Shown here one piece after another: positions 20,712 through 28,325 of a stretch of 48,423 bases of DNA. Made by a program: the position numbers and the translations under genes. Where the stretch lies: positions 1 to 48,423 of the forward strand of contig NCED01000019.1 in assembly GCA_002280485.1 (NCBI GenBank), read 5' to 3'. Position 1 is the stretch's first letter; every line of letters starts with the position of its first letter. The notes below the pieces were generated by a model. The model had not been told where the DNA came from. It saw only the letters and a program-made list of their open reading frames with translations, and made no database searches. This stretch comes from Caulobacterales bacterium 32-69-10 (GTDB taxonomy: Bacteria; Pseudomonadota; Alphaproteobacteria; Caulobacterales; Caulobacteraceae).

Positions 20712-22292
20712 CTAGTTGGCGATCCGCAGCCGGCCAATGGAGCCGGCGATGTTGGAGAAGGCCGCGCCCAGGCCGCTGGAGTCGATGTCGTAGTACATAT
20801 CAGGGGTAGTGGCGCATTCCCGAAGGGCCGTGGAGGCCGAGCCCGAGAGGTCGATCCGAACGGTGTAGACGGTGACGCCCTTGGCCTTCATGTTGGTACA
20901 GGCCGCCAGCATGCGCGCGTCCATGGCGGCCGTGCGCTGACTGGCGCTTGAGTTCTCGTCGAGCGGGGTCACCCCGTCCGTCCCCATCAGGCGCTTTTGC
21001 CATATATAGCCGAGCGCGGAGTAGCTCGACCGATTGGAGTTGTTGGTGGCGTCGTTGACGTTGTCGCCATCGGTCAGCAGCACGACGAACTTCTTGGTGT
21101 CGGGGTCGTCATAGGCCGCGCCATCGGCGAAGGGCTGGTTCGGCGACAGGGTGTGCCAGCCCCACATCAGACCGATCGGGATGTTGGTGTTTCCCGTCGC
21201 GTTCATGGCGGCGATCTTGTCCTTCACCGTCGTCATGTTGGTCGTCAACCGGACGAGGGACTGCATGTCGCACCCCTTGTTCGGGCCGCCGCCGTTGCCC
21301 GGGGCGCCGGTATATTTCTGCTTCCTGCCTTGACGGTCTTCCCAGTTGTTCGTCCCGGTCGTCCCGTCCGACAGATAGTTGTTGGGGAAGGTGAAGTACT
21401 GCGGCCACCAGGAGCCGCTCTCGATGGTGTTGTTGTCCGGCTCATCGGGCGCGAAGTAGGGCACGAAGTAGCTCTGCGGCTTGGAGGAGATCGGGCCCGT
21501 ATCGTCGATGTCGTAGGGCGCCGGGCGGCTTTCGACACACCCGCCCCAGGCCGTATTGATCTGGTCCATCAGCGTGAAGCGGTTTTGCTGCTTCTTCTGG
21601 TTGAACAGGTCGTTCCTGAGGTCATTGTCTTCAAAGTATTGTTTGGGCGCCGCGCCCTTCAGCCAGGTCTGACCCCGGTAGGTCGACCCGACCTTCACCG
21701 CCGCCGCAAACGGCACCACCGAGATTTTCAGCGCGTTGGGATCGTTGGAATCGGTCGAGTCGGACAGCGCCGTCACCAGGTCGGCGGCGGCGGCCTTCAG
21801 GCGTGAGAGCTTGGTGCCTGACATGGAGCCTGTGTTGTCGAGCACCAGGGCGACCTCCACGTGGCCCAGGCCCCACTTCACGGTCGAGGCGGCCTTGACC
21901 GGCACGGTGGGGAAGCCGGCGATGGCGGTGAGCGTGGTCGGCACGGCCGCCGTGGCCGTCAGCACGGCCTCACCGTTGGTCAAGGCGGCGTCCAGCTGCA
22001 CATTCTGCAGGGCCGAATTGTTCAGGTTGGCGTTCAGCCAGAGCAGGGCCTTGGCCTCCAGGTCGTCCTGGGACGTGCTCGCGGGCAGGTGGGCTACGGC
22101 CAGGGCGGTGGCGTCGATGGCGTCCTGCAGGGCTGTGCGGCTGGAGGTGGCGCGCGCGATATCGATGCCGACGCCGGCGGCGATCAACACCGGCACCATG
22201 GCTACGGCGAAGATGGTCGCAACCGAGCCGCTGCGGTCGCGCAAAGCGCCCGTGGCGGTGCTGGGAAGCCTGCTCAATGGTCTGGTCCGCAT
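20712..22292 (-). CDS. TadG-like pilus/secretion protein with von Willebrand A domain
   Basis: The 526-residue protein starts MRTRPLSRLP; an N-terminal membrane helix (RDRSGSVATIFAVAMVPVLIAAGVGIDIARA, the TadE/TadG signature) is at about 19-48. A vWA domain carries a full MIDAS: D152-x-T-G-S156-x-S158 (DNTGSMSG) and LLTDGDN near 406-412. Between them is a long Trp/Tyr/Asn-rich insertion (residues 240-345) with two cysteines. Low-GC codons are commoner here than in neighbours. In-frame codons to an ATG at 22358 are possible but not conserved-looking. No tad/cpa genes are adjacent, so this is an orphan; role in pilus, holdfast or envelope adhesion is inferred. Confidence 0.85.
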   Translation of the reverse strand: MRTRPLSRLPSTATGALRDRSGSVATIFAVAMVPVLIAAGVGIDIARATSSRTALQDAIDATALAVAHLPASTSQDDLEAKALLWLNANLNNSALQNVQLDAALTNGEAVLTATAAVPTTLTAIAGFPTVPVKAASTVKWGLGHVEVALVLDNTGSMSGTKLSRLKAAAADLVTALSDSTDSNDPNALKISVVPFAAAVKVGSTYRGQTWLKGAAPKQYFEDNDLRNDLFNQKKQQNRFTLMDQINTAWGGCVESRPAPYDIDDTGPISSKPQSYFVPYFAPDEPDNNTIESGSWWPQYFTFPNNYLSDGTTGTNNWEDRQGRKQKYTGAPGNGGGPNKGCDMQSLVRLTTNMTTVKDKIAAMNATGNTNIPIGLMWGWHTLSPNQPFADGAAYDDPDTKKFVVLLTDGDNVNDATNNSNRSSYSALGYIWQKRLMGTDGVTPLDENSSASQRTAAMDARMLAACTNMKAKGVTVYTVRIDLSGSASTALRECATTPDMYYDIDSSGLGAAFSNIAGSIGRLRIAN

Positions 22293-22424
22293 TCGAAGAA
22301 TAGCCCCCGCGACCCGCCCCCCTCTTCTTCGGAGTTCGGGCGGGCGTGCATGCATCATCGCCGCACCCCGTAAAGAAAGGCCGACGAGACAGGGTTAGCG
22401 GGGGATTTACGCTTGACCGCAGGC

Positions 22425-23135
22425 CTAGCGACGGACGCAGCCGGCCAGATCGGCCTCGCGCACGGTCGCCGCCGCCGCCCCGATCCGGCGCGACCGGCCG
22501 GCGACGTAACGGCCGGGGCGGATCACCCGATAGCGCAGGGGCGAGGGAAGGATCGCCGCCAGGCGGGCGGCCTGGGTCCGGGTCAGCCGGGCGGCGCTGA
22601 CCTTGAAGTAGCGCTGGGCCGCGGCCTCCGCGCCGTAGGTCCCCGGGCCCCATTCGGCGACGTTGAGATAGACCTCGAGGATGCGCCGCTTGCCCCACAG
22701 GGCCTCGATCAGGATGGTGAAATAGGCCTCCAGCCCTTTGCGCACATAGGAGCGCTCCGGCCATAGGAAGACGTTCTTGGCGGTCTGCTGGCTGATGGTC
22801 GAACCCCCGCGCACCCGGCTGGGGCGGCGCTCGTTGTTGGCCATCGCCTTCTTGATCGCCTCGACGTCGAAGCCGCGATGCTCGCAGAACTTGGCGTCCT
22901 CGGCGGCGATCACCGCCTGGTAGAGGGACGGCGATATGGCCGAGATCGGCTTCCAGCGCTTGTTCAGCCCATAGCCCTGCGCAAGGCGCTCGACCATGAG
23001 GAAGGTGATCGGGGGCGGCACGAAGCGATACAGCGCCGCCGATCCGATCGGCAGCAGCACGGTCACGACCAGGAAGGCGATGACCAGAGCCCGCAGCCAG
23101 CCGCCTTTTCGCCGGGGCTGAACGGCGGCGGTCAT
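22425..23135 (-). CDS. mtgA: Monofunctional biosynthetic peptidoglycan transglycosylase
   Basis: MtgA polymerises lipid II into glycan strands at the inner membrane and lacks a transpeptidase domain. The 236-residue protein has one N-terminal helix (about 14-36, [22 protein letters not shown]) and a GT51 domain with catalytic E79 in [60 protein letters not shown] and [16 protein letters not shown] 23135 overlaps the stop of the WD40 gene (ATGA), so the two are coupled. Confidence 0.96.
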   Translation of the reverse strand: MTAAVQPRRKGGWLRALVIAFLVVTVLLPIGSAALYRFVPPPITFLMVERLAQGYGLNKRWKPISAISPSLYQAVIAAEDAKFCEHRGFDVEAIKKAMANNERRPSRVRGGSTISQQTAKNVFLWPERSYVRKGLEAYFTILIEALWGKRRILEVYLNVAEWGPGTYGAEAAAQRYFKVSAARLTRTQAARLAAILPSPLRYRVIRPGRYVAGRSRRIGAAAATVREADLAGCVRR

Positions 23136-24100
23136 CGGGCGGTCGACCCCACGCCCGCGCCGCCGGCCTCGTCGCCCCAGGCCACCTGCGACCCATCGGG
23201 CGACATGGCCAGCGCCGTGATCGGCGGGCCCTTCTCGGCCTTGATGAAGTGCAGGCCGCTGGCCTGCAGCTCGGCCGTCCACACCCGGCCGTCGTCGAGG
23301 CCCGCAGCCATGCCGCCCCCGGCGGTGCGCGCGGCGACGCGGGTGACGAGGGCGCTCTCGTCGTAACCGACTTCGGAGGCCTCGCGGCCCATCGGGCCGT
23401 TGGGGCCGGAGAACTGCCACACCACGGCCCCGTTCGCCCCCGAGGTGGCCATCAGGGCGCCCTTGGACAGGAAGGCCATGGACTTGACCTTCGACGGGTA
23501 GCCGCCCATCCGCAGGTCCTTGGAATCGCTCATGCGCCAACCGTGCAGGTCGTTCTCCTGCATCGCCGACATCAGGAACTTGCCGTCGGGGCTGAAGACC
23601 ACGCCGATATGCGAGCCCGGCCACTTCAGCATCACCGGCGCCTGCTCGGCGATGCGGGCGAAGCGCAGGGCCACCCCGCCATAGGTCGCCGCGGCCAGGC
23701 GCTTGCCCTTGGGGTCCAGCGCCACCGCGGCCACCGTGCGCTCGTGGGCGAAGCGGCGCTCGAAGCCGGGATCGGCCACATCGCGCACATGCACCTCGCG
23801 GCCAGCGGCGAAGACGATCAGGCCCGAGGCGGCGCTGGCGTCCACCGCGTCGATCCACTTGCCCTTGACCTGCGCCAGTTCGATCGGGCCCGAGGGCCTG
23901 GACCATACCAGCCGGCCGTCGTCGCCGCCGGTGACGACGCCCTCGCCGGATGGATGCACGCAGGCCGCCAGCACGGCGCCGTCGTGGGCGTGCACCACGC
24001 CCCCCTGCTCGAAACGGACCGTGCCGTCGCCGAGGGCGAAGACGGCGCCTTCACGGCTGTACAGGGCGGCGGCGACATAGGCGTCGAAATCGTGGCTCAT
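23132..24100 (-). CDS. WD40-repeat protein
   Basis: The 322-residue product is built from about six or seven beta-propeller blades, for example [92 protein letters not shown] and [19 protein letters not shown]. There is no signal peptide, so it is probably a cytoplasmic scaffold. Start ATG 24100 ([18 protein letters not shown]). It is followed by mtgA with a 4-base overlap; a link to cell-wall growth is suggested only by that coupling. The same gene pair occurs in Caulobacter relatives as far as I recall. Confidence 0.85.
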   Translation of the reverse strand: MSHDFDAYVAAALYSREGAVFALGDGTVRFEQGGVVHAHDGAVLAACVHPSGEGVVTGGDDGRLVWSRPSGPIELAQVKGKWIDAVDASAASGLIVFAAGREVHVRDVADPGFERRFAHERTVAAVALDPKGKRLAAATYGGVALRFARIAEQAPVMLKWPGSHIGVVFSPDGKFLMSAMQENDLHGWRMSDSKDLRMGGYPSKVKSMAFLSKGALMATSGANGAVVWQFSGPNGPMGREASEVGYDESALVTRVAARTAGGGMAAGLDDGRVWTAELQASGLHFIKAEKGPPITALAMSPDGSQVAWGDEAGGAGVGSTAR

Positions 24101-24175
24101 GCCCGGCAATTAGCCCGGCTGAGCGCGCCTTGACCAGACTCCCACACGCCGGCGGCCAATGCGACGCGACAGCCT

Positions 24176-24205
24176 TTGACTCTGGCCCGGACGTCGAACT
24201 ATACC
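24176..24205 (+). promoter_or_regulatory. Putative sigma70-type promoter of exbD with CcrM site on the -35
   Basis: TTGACT (24176-24181) and TATACC (24200-24205) are 18 bases apart, 52 bases before the exbD ATG. A GACTC methylation site (24178-24182) overlaps the -35 box, and a second GACTC lies at 24137-24141. With gcrA in the same window, control by CcrM/GcrA is plausible but inferred. Confidence 0.5.
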
Positions 24206-24256
24206 GGCTTCGACTGACCCACGCGGCCAGCGTGGCTCACGGGAGGAGTTCTCTGT

Positions 24257-24709
24257 ATGGCGGCTAAACTTGCCGGCCCCGCTGGTGGCAACAAGTACGA
24301 CCTGGGCCAAAACAGCGACATCAACGTCACTCCCTTCGTGGACGTGATGCTGGTGCTGCTCATCATCTTCATGGTGTCCGCGCCGCTGGCGACCGTTTCG
24401 ATCAAGGTCGACCTGCCGCCCGCCACCCCCCCGCCGCCGGATGCTCCTAAGCCGAAGGATCCGGTCTACATCTCGATCCTGAAGACCGGCCAGCTGTCGA
24501 TCTCGGGCAAGGCGACCACGACCCTGGATCGCGTGATCCCGGACGTCAGCCAGGCCCTCAGCGTGTTCGACCCCGTCAAGCCGGTGAAGGACCAGACCGT
24601 CCTGATCCGCGCCGACCGCGAAGTGCTCTATGAGGACTTCATGGAAGTGGTGAACACCCTGCAGCAGAACGGCTTCTACAAGGTCGGCCTGATCAGCGAA
24701 GACCTCTAG
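24257..24709 (+). CDS. exbD: ExbD/TolR-family biopolymer transporter
   Basis: ExbD/TolR proteins form the proton-driven motor with ExbB/TolQ that energises TonB or Tol systems. The 150-residue product has a short cytoplasmic N-terminus and then DINVTPFVDVMLVLLIIFMVSAPLA, the single helix with the proton-carrying aspartate (VDVMLVLL). A Pro-rich stretch and a periplasmic domain follow (ISISILKTGQLSISG-like, VLIRADREVLYEDFMEVVNTLQQNGF). GGGAGGAG stands before the ATG. No exbB or tonB gene is adjacent; it is monocistronic, closed by a strong terminator. Confidence 0.93.
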   Translation: MAAKLAGPAGGNKYDLGQNSDINVTPFVDVMLVLLIIFMVSAPLATVSIKVDLPPATPPPPDAPKPKDPVYISILKTGQLSISGKATTTLDRVIPDVSQALSVFDPVKPVKDQTVLIRADREVLYEDFMEVVNTLQQNGFYKVGLISEDL

Positions 24710-24733
24710 TCCTCGCGACCTGCCAGAATGCAG

Positions 24734-24768
24734 AACGCCCCGGAGCACCGCTCCGGGGCGTTTTTCTT
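24734..24768 (+). terminator. Intrinsic terminator after exbD
   Basis: A 12-bp stem AACGCCCCGGAG / CTCCGGGGCGTT with a five-base loop is followed by TTTTTCTTT, 25 bases after the exbD stop. It is a textbook Rho-independent terminator. Confidence 0.95.
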
Positions 24769-24782
24769 TGTCGTAAAACTCA

Positions 24783-24896
24783 TCGTCATCCTCCGGCCGC
24801 CCGAAGGGCGGTCCGGGGGACCCAAGCGACGGCTCCCGATTTCCACCAGCGGCTTGGGTCCCCGGGACCGTGCTGCGCACGGCCCGAGGATGACGT
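24783..24896. repeat. Intergenic inverted repeat, family A variant (copy 3)
   Basis: Outer words TCATCCTCCGG and CCCGAGGATGA pair, as do GGGGGACCCAAGC and GCTTGGGTCCCC. Each arm has an extra inner hairpin (GCCGCCCGAAGGGCGG; CCGTGCTGCGCACGG). The shared GGGACCCA/TGGGTCCC core and GATGA/TCATC ends link it to the other family A elements. It lies between the exbD terminator and the CobW stop. Confidence 0.75.
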
Positions 24897-24901
24897 AGGT
24901 T

Positions 24902-25840
24902 TTAAGCCGCGCAGGCCTCGAAGCCGCTGCGCAGGGCCGCTTCGTCGAGGTTGCGGCCGATGAAGACCATGCGGCTGTAGCGCCGCTCCCCATCCTTCCA
25001 GGGCCGCTGCAATTCGCCGTCGAGGATCATGTGCACGGCCTGGAACACCAGGCGCTTGTCCTCGCCCTTCACGTCCAGAATGCCCTTGGCGCGCAGGATG
25101 TCAGGGCCCTGGGCCTCCAGGGTCTCGTTCAGCCAGCGGGTCACCAGGGTCCCGTCGAGGGGCTTGTCGAACGACAGGGCGACGCCCCGGATCCCCTGGT
25201 CGTCGTGGGCGTGGCCCACCGCGCCGTGGTCATGGTCGTGATGATCGTGATGGTGGTGATCGTGCCCATGGTCGTGGCCGCAGTGCTCGTCGTGGACATG
25301 ACCGCCCTCGCCGTGAGCCGGGTTCAGGAATTCGGGCGCCAGCTCGACGATGCGATCCAGGTCAAAGCCGCCGCGTCCGAGCACGGCCTCCAGCGGCACG
25401 TTCGACTTGGTCGCCCGGTGGATGGGGGCGAGCGGGTTGATGCGCCGCAGCCGGCGCTCGACCTCGACCAGCTCGACGCTGTCGAGCTTGGTCTTGGCCT
25501 TGACGTCCTCGTCGACGAAGAAGGTCTGGGCCACCGGCCCGGGGTCGGCCAAGCCCGTGGTCTCGACGATGATGCCGTCGAAGCCGCCCTTGCGCTTCAT
25601 CAGCCCGCCGACGATTCGAACGAGGTCGCCGCGGATCGTGCAGCAGACGCAGCCGTTGTTCATCTCGAACACCTCTTCGTCAGCGTCGACGATGAGGTCG
25701 TTATCGATGCCGATCTCCCCGAACTCATTGACGATCACGGCGTACTTCTTGCCGTGCGCCTCGGTGAGGATGCGGTTGAGGAGGGTGGTCTTGCCGGCGC
25801 CGAGGTAGCCGGTCAGCACCGTTACGGGGGTCTGGGTCAT
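24902..25840 (-). CDS. CobW/ZNG1-type GTPase (COG0523) lacking the NKxD segment
   Basis: COG0523 proteins are GTP-dependent metal chaperones, often for zinc. The 312-residue product has Walker A GYLGAGKTT at 11-19, IVNEFGEIGIDNDL, the metal-binding CxCC in NNGCVCCTIRGDL (64-67), ETTGLADP, a His/Asp-rich tract with about twenty histidines at 176-212, and the CobW_C domain (LRAKGILDVKGEDKRLVFQAVHMILDG). Between TKLDSV (residue 122) and ELVEVERRLRRINP the usual forty or so residues, including the guanine-specificity NKxD, are absent, with the frame kept. GTP binding is therefore doubtful. It is the second gene of a likely Zur-controlled pair. Start ATG 25840. Confidence 0.88.
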   Translation of the reverse strand: MTQTPVTVLTGYLGAGKTTLLNRILTEAHGKKYAVIVNEFGEIGIDNDLIVDADEEVFEMNNGCVCCTIRGDLVRIVGGLMKRKGGFDGIIVETTGLADPGPVAQTFFVDEDVKAKTKLDSVELVEVERRLRRINPLAPIHRATKSNVPLEAVLGRGGFDLDRIVELAPEFLNPAHGEGGHVHDEHCGHDHGHDHHHHDHHDHDHGAVGHAHDDQGIRGVALSFDKPLDGTLVTRWLNETLEAQGPDILRAKGILDVKGEDKRLVFQAVHMILDGELQRPWKDGERRYSRMVFIGRNLDEAALRSGFEACAA

Positions 25841-25881
25841 GCTCGGGGTCCGCAAAAAAGGCGAAGATGGGGGCGGCGCGC

Positions 25882-26532
25882 TCAGTGCTCAAGCGCCACG
25901 AAGGCGCCGAGCAGGCAGAGCACCACGCCGATCACCGCAGCCTCGTAGCGCTCCAGCCGCTCCAGCCGCAAGCGATCGGCGCCGGCGAGGCACAGGCCCG
26001 TGAACAGCAGCATGGCCAGAAGGGTGCCCACGGTCAGCATGACGCTGAGCAGGGCGAAGCCCATCCAGCCCTGGTCGACGTTGGCGAGATAGAGCGGCAG
26101 GAAGGCCTCGCAAGGAGAGAAAGTCAGCATCGCCACCAGGCCGGTGATGGCCGCCGCGTCGGAGCGGCCCCCCAATCGGGCGGTGCGATCGCCGTGGCTG
26201 TGCTCTCGGCGCAGGGCCTGGCGGGCCAGGTAGAACAGGCCGAGCAGGACCAGCAGGCCGCCGACGATCTGGTGGAACACCTCGCCCAGGTGTGGCGCCA
26301 TAGCGAGGCCAGCCGTGGTCACGACGATGCCCAGCCCCAAGGTAAAGAGTACGTGGCCGCCTCCGGCCAGGGCTGTCACGCCCAGCACGCGCCGGCCGGA
26401 CCATGCGTGCGCGCGCCCGACCAGGACAAACGGCAGCCAGTGCGTGGGCAGCGCGGCGTGCAGGAATGCGATGGCGAAGCCGGTGGCCGCGATGGGGGCG
26501 AAGGCGGGGGATGTCACCCGCGGCTCATACAT
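25882..26532 (-). CDS. Polytopic membrane protein, possibly NicO/UreH-like metal transporter
   Basis: The 216-residue product has about six hydrophobic helices. Helix 1 carries FLHAALPTHWLPFVLVGRAHAW, helix 2 TALAGGGHVLFTLGLGIVV, helix 4 AMLTFSPCEAFLPLYL, and a cytoplasmic loop has RREHSHGDRTARLGG. Histidines and a Pro-Cys in the membrane recall NicO/UreH/SafE-like metal permeases, but I cannot name the family firmly. ATG 26532 begins MYEPRVTSPAF and lies exactly at the end of an operator-like dyad, with no ribosome site, so the mRNA may be leaderless. The CobW gene follows 41 bases on, pointing to zinc or another metal. Confidence 0.7.
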   Translation of the reverse strand: MYEPRVTSPAFAPIAATGFAIAFLHAALPTHWLPFVLVGRAHAWSGRRVLGVTALAGGGHVLFTLGLGIVVTTAGLAMAPHLGEVFHQIVGGLLVLLGLFYLARQALRREHSHGDRTARLGGRSDAAAITGLVAMLTFSPCEAFLPLYLANVDQGWMGFALLSVMLTVGTLLAMLLFTGLCLAGADRLRLERLERYEAAVIGVVLCLLGAFVALEH

Positions 26533-26547
26533 TGTAATATTGTAACA
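26533..26547 (-). promoter_or_regulatory. Zur-box-like dyad and -10 element at the metal pair start
   Basis: On the minus strand TGTTACAATATTACA lies directly before the ATG. It is an imperfect palindrome matching 13 of 15 positions of the enterobacterial-type Zur core TGTTATAATATAACA. Inside it, TACAAT can serve as a -10, placing transcription start at or next to the A of the ATG. Zinc-bound Zur on this site would block RNA polymerase. The match is from memory of the consensus and needs testing. Confidence 0.5.
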
Positions 26548-26579
26548 GGCCAGGGGCGGTGAGAAGCGCCGTTGGTCCG

Positions 26580-26608
26580 TTGACTCCGAAGCGGCCGTGG
26601 CTATATTC
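26580..26608 (+). promoter_or_regulatory. Putative rplU-rpmA promoter
   Basis: TTGACT (26580-26585) and GCTATATTC, whose hexamer is TATATT at 26602-26607, are spaced 16 bases. The -10 matches seven of eight positions of the Caulobacter consensus GCTANAWC. A CcrM site GACTC (26582-26586) overlaps the -35, as at the exbD promoter. The leader is about 90 bases long. Confidence 0.6.
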
Positions 26609-26616
26609 CGCCGCCT

Positions 26617-26651
26617 CGCCCGCGGGCCATCTCGCGGGCGTCTCCATTTTT
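26617..26651 (+). promoter_or_regulatory. Hairpin plus T run in the rplU leader (attenuator-like)
   Basis: CGCCCGCG (26617-26624) pairs with CGCGGGCG (26633-26640) and is followed by TCTCCATTTTT. It looks like a terminator inside the 5' leader of rplU, so it may attenuate transcription in response to free L21 or translation state. No Rfam family was checked. Confidence 0.4.
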
Positions 26652-26701
26652 GCGCGGACCGGCAGTTCTCGGCCCGCCAGCACTCAAGAAGGCCAAGTCC
26701 C

Positions 26702-27319
26702 ATGTACGCGGTGATCAAGACCGGCGGCAAACAGTATCGGGTCCAGCCGGGCGACCTGCTCGTGGTGGAAAAGCTCGACGGCGACGTCGGGGCCGAACTG
26801 TCGTTCGACCAGGTGCTGATGCTCGGCGGCGACGCCGGCGAGATCTCCATCGGCGCCCCGGTCATCGAGGGCGCCCTGGTCCGCGCCACCCTGGTCGAGA
26901 CCCGCAAGGGTGAGAAGGTGAAGATCTTCAAGAAGATCCGCCGCCAGGGCTATCGCCGCACCCGGGGCCACCGCCAGACCGAGTCGGTCCTGCGCGTGAC
27001 CGGCCTGGAAGGCGCCGGCCTCTCGGCCAAGTGGGACGGGACCGTGGACCTGACCCCGCGCTCGGTGCTCAACGCCCGCGCCCGGAACCTGGCTCCCCGT
27101 ATCGAAGCCGCTCCGGCGGTGGAAGCGCCGGCCGCCAAGGCCGCCGCCCCCGCCAAGGCCAAGGCCCCCAAGGTCGACGTCGAGGCCGCGGTCGATTCCG
27201 CCGTGCCGATGGACGCGGGCCTGAGCGTCGAAGCCGCCGCGCCCGAGGCGGAAGCGACCAAGAAGCCCAAGGCGGCCCCCAAGGCCAAGAAGCCGGCGGC
27301 GCCGGAAGGCGAAGCCTAA
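26702..27319 (+). CDS. rplU: 50S ribosomal protein L21 with long Ala/Lys/Pro C-terminal tail
   Basis: The 205-residue product has a normal L21 core at 1-103 (MYAVIKTGGKQYRVQPGDLL, VEKLDGDVGAELSFDQVL, KIFKKIRRQGYRRTRGHRQ), which binds 23S rRNA. It is followed by about 100 residues rich in Ala, Lys, Pro and Glu (AAPAKAKAPKV, ATKKPKAAPKAKKPAAPEGEA). Such tails occur in several alphaproteobacteria and are probably disordered. The ATG at 26702 follows AAGAAGG. rpmA follows 28 bases on, the conserved rplU-rpmA operon. Confidence 0.96.
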   Translation: MYAVIKTGGKQYRVQPGDLLVVEKLDGDVGAELSFDQVLMLGGDAGEISIGAPVIEGALVRATLVETRKGEKVKIFKKIRRQGYRRTRGHRQTESVLRVTGLEGAGLSAKWDGTVDLTPRSVLNARARNLAPRIEAAPAVEAPAAKAAAPAKAKAPKVDVEAAVDSAVPMDAGLSVEAAAPEAEATKKPKAAPKAKKPAAPEGEA

Positions 27320-27347
27320 GACCCCTTAGAGTTCCAGGAGACCTCCC

Positions 27348-27626
27348 ATGGCCCACAAGAAATCAGGCGGCTCCTCGCGCAACGGGCGCGACTCGGCTGG
27401 TCAGCGCCTCGGCGTGAAGAAGTTCGGCGGCGAGCGCGTGCTGGCCGGCAACATCATCGTGCGCCAGCGCGGCACCAAGTTCTGGCCGGGCGTGAACTGC
27501 GGCCTGGGCCGCGACCACACCCTGTTCGCCACCGTGAACGGCGCCGTGAAGTTCATCACCAAGCGGAACAACCGCACCTACGTGAACATCGTGCCTGCCG
27601 AGCAGGCCATGGCCGCCGCCGAATAG
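27348..27626 (+). CDS. rpmA: 50S ribosomal protein L27
   Basis: L27 reaches towards the peptidyl transferase centre with its N-terminus. The 92-residue product begins [29 protein letters not shown], the standard uncleaved proteobacterial form, and contains [34 protein letters not shown] site precedes the ATG. An intrinsic terminator follows about 50 bases after the stop, closing the rplU-rpmA unit. Confidence 0.97.
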   Translation: MAHKKSGGSSRNGRDSAGQRLGVKKFGGERVLAGNIIVRQRGTKFWPGVNCGLGRDHTLFATVNGAVKFITKRNNRTYVNIVPAEQAMAAAE

Positions 27627-27678
27627 CCCGATCCTGATCCGGATCGGCGCCGCCGATCCGGAACCGACAAAGCTCCAG

Positions 27679-27709
27679 CGGGGAGTCCGGGTCGCCGGCT
27701 CCCCGTTTT
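27679..27709 (+). terminator. Intrinsic terminator after rpmA
   Basis: CGGGGAG (27679-27685) pairs with CTCCCCG (27699-27705), with CCGG/CCGG able to extend the fold in the loop, followed by TTTT. Upstream, TCCGGATCGGCG / CCGATCCGGA (near 27638-27662) forms a further hairpin. Confidence 0.8.
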
Positions 27710-27778
27710 GCGTTTCTCCCCGCTGCGCCTGACCTCGCCGCTCTTCATCGTGAAGACCGGGGGTCGAAAGGGGGAGAC

Positions 27779-28306
27779 ATGTGTGCGTACCAGACCAGTC
27801 CCAGGATCGACACGCCGCGCCTGACCTTGCGCCGGCCGGCCAGGGCCGACGCCGACCGCATCGCCGGCCTCGTCGACGACTTCGACATCGCGCGCATGAC
27901 CACGCGCATCCCGCACCCCTACGGCCTCAAGGGCCCGGACGACTTCTGGGCCCTGGCCGAGGACACCCAGGGGCTTGAGCTGCTGGTCATCGACCTGGTG
28001 GGCGAAGGCCCCGTCGGCTCGATCGGCCTCAGCGACAAGGGCGGGCTGCTGCCGGAAGTCGGCTACTGGCTCGGCCGGCCCTACTGGGGCGAAGGCCTGG
28101 CGACCGAGGCGGTCGCGGCCCTGCTGCGGTGGGCCGACATGGCCTGTGGCCAGCGCGGCCTGCTCGCCGGCCACTTCGCCGACAACCCCGCCTCGGGCCG
28201 CGTCCTGGAGAAGGCGGGATTCCTCTACACCGGCGAGGTCCAGCCGCGCTTCAGCCTGGCCAGGGGCGAGGTCGCCCCGACGCGGATGATGGTGTGGCTG
28301 GCGTAA
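27779..28306 (+). CDS. GNAT-family N-acetyltransferase (RimJ/RimL type)
   Basis: The 175-residue protein starts IDTPRLTLRRPARADADRIAGLVDD, the usual opening of Acetyltransf_3 proteins, and shows VGSIGLSDKGGLLPEVGYWLGRPYWGEGLATEAVAALL, where GRPYWGEGLATE is the acetyl-CoA pyrophosphate loop. N-x-A-S-G-R-V-L-E-K-A-G-F near residue 145 is the other family mark. The acceptor could be a ribosomal protein N-terminus or a small amine. GGGGAGAC precedes the ATG. It converges with the GT2 gene, stops only 20 bases apart. Confidence 0.92.
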   Translation: MCAYQTSPRIDTPRLTLRRPARADADRIAGLVDDFDIARMTTRIPHPYGLKGPDDFWALAEDTQGLELLVIDLVGEGPVGSIGLSDKGGLLPEVGYWLGRPYWGEGLATEAVAALLRWADMACGQRGLLAGHFADNPASGRVLEKAGFLYTGEVQPRFSLARGEVAPTRMMVWLA

Positions 28307-28325
28307 GCGTTACCGTCCTTGGGGT

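Noticed and set aside
25882..26931. A longer frame for the membrane protein reaching back across the rplU leader.
   Set aside because: The upstream part is antisense to rplU and rich in Ser/Arg/Pro without motifs; the membrane protein proper starts at 26532.
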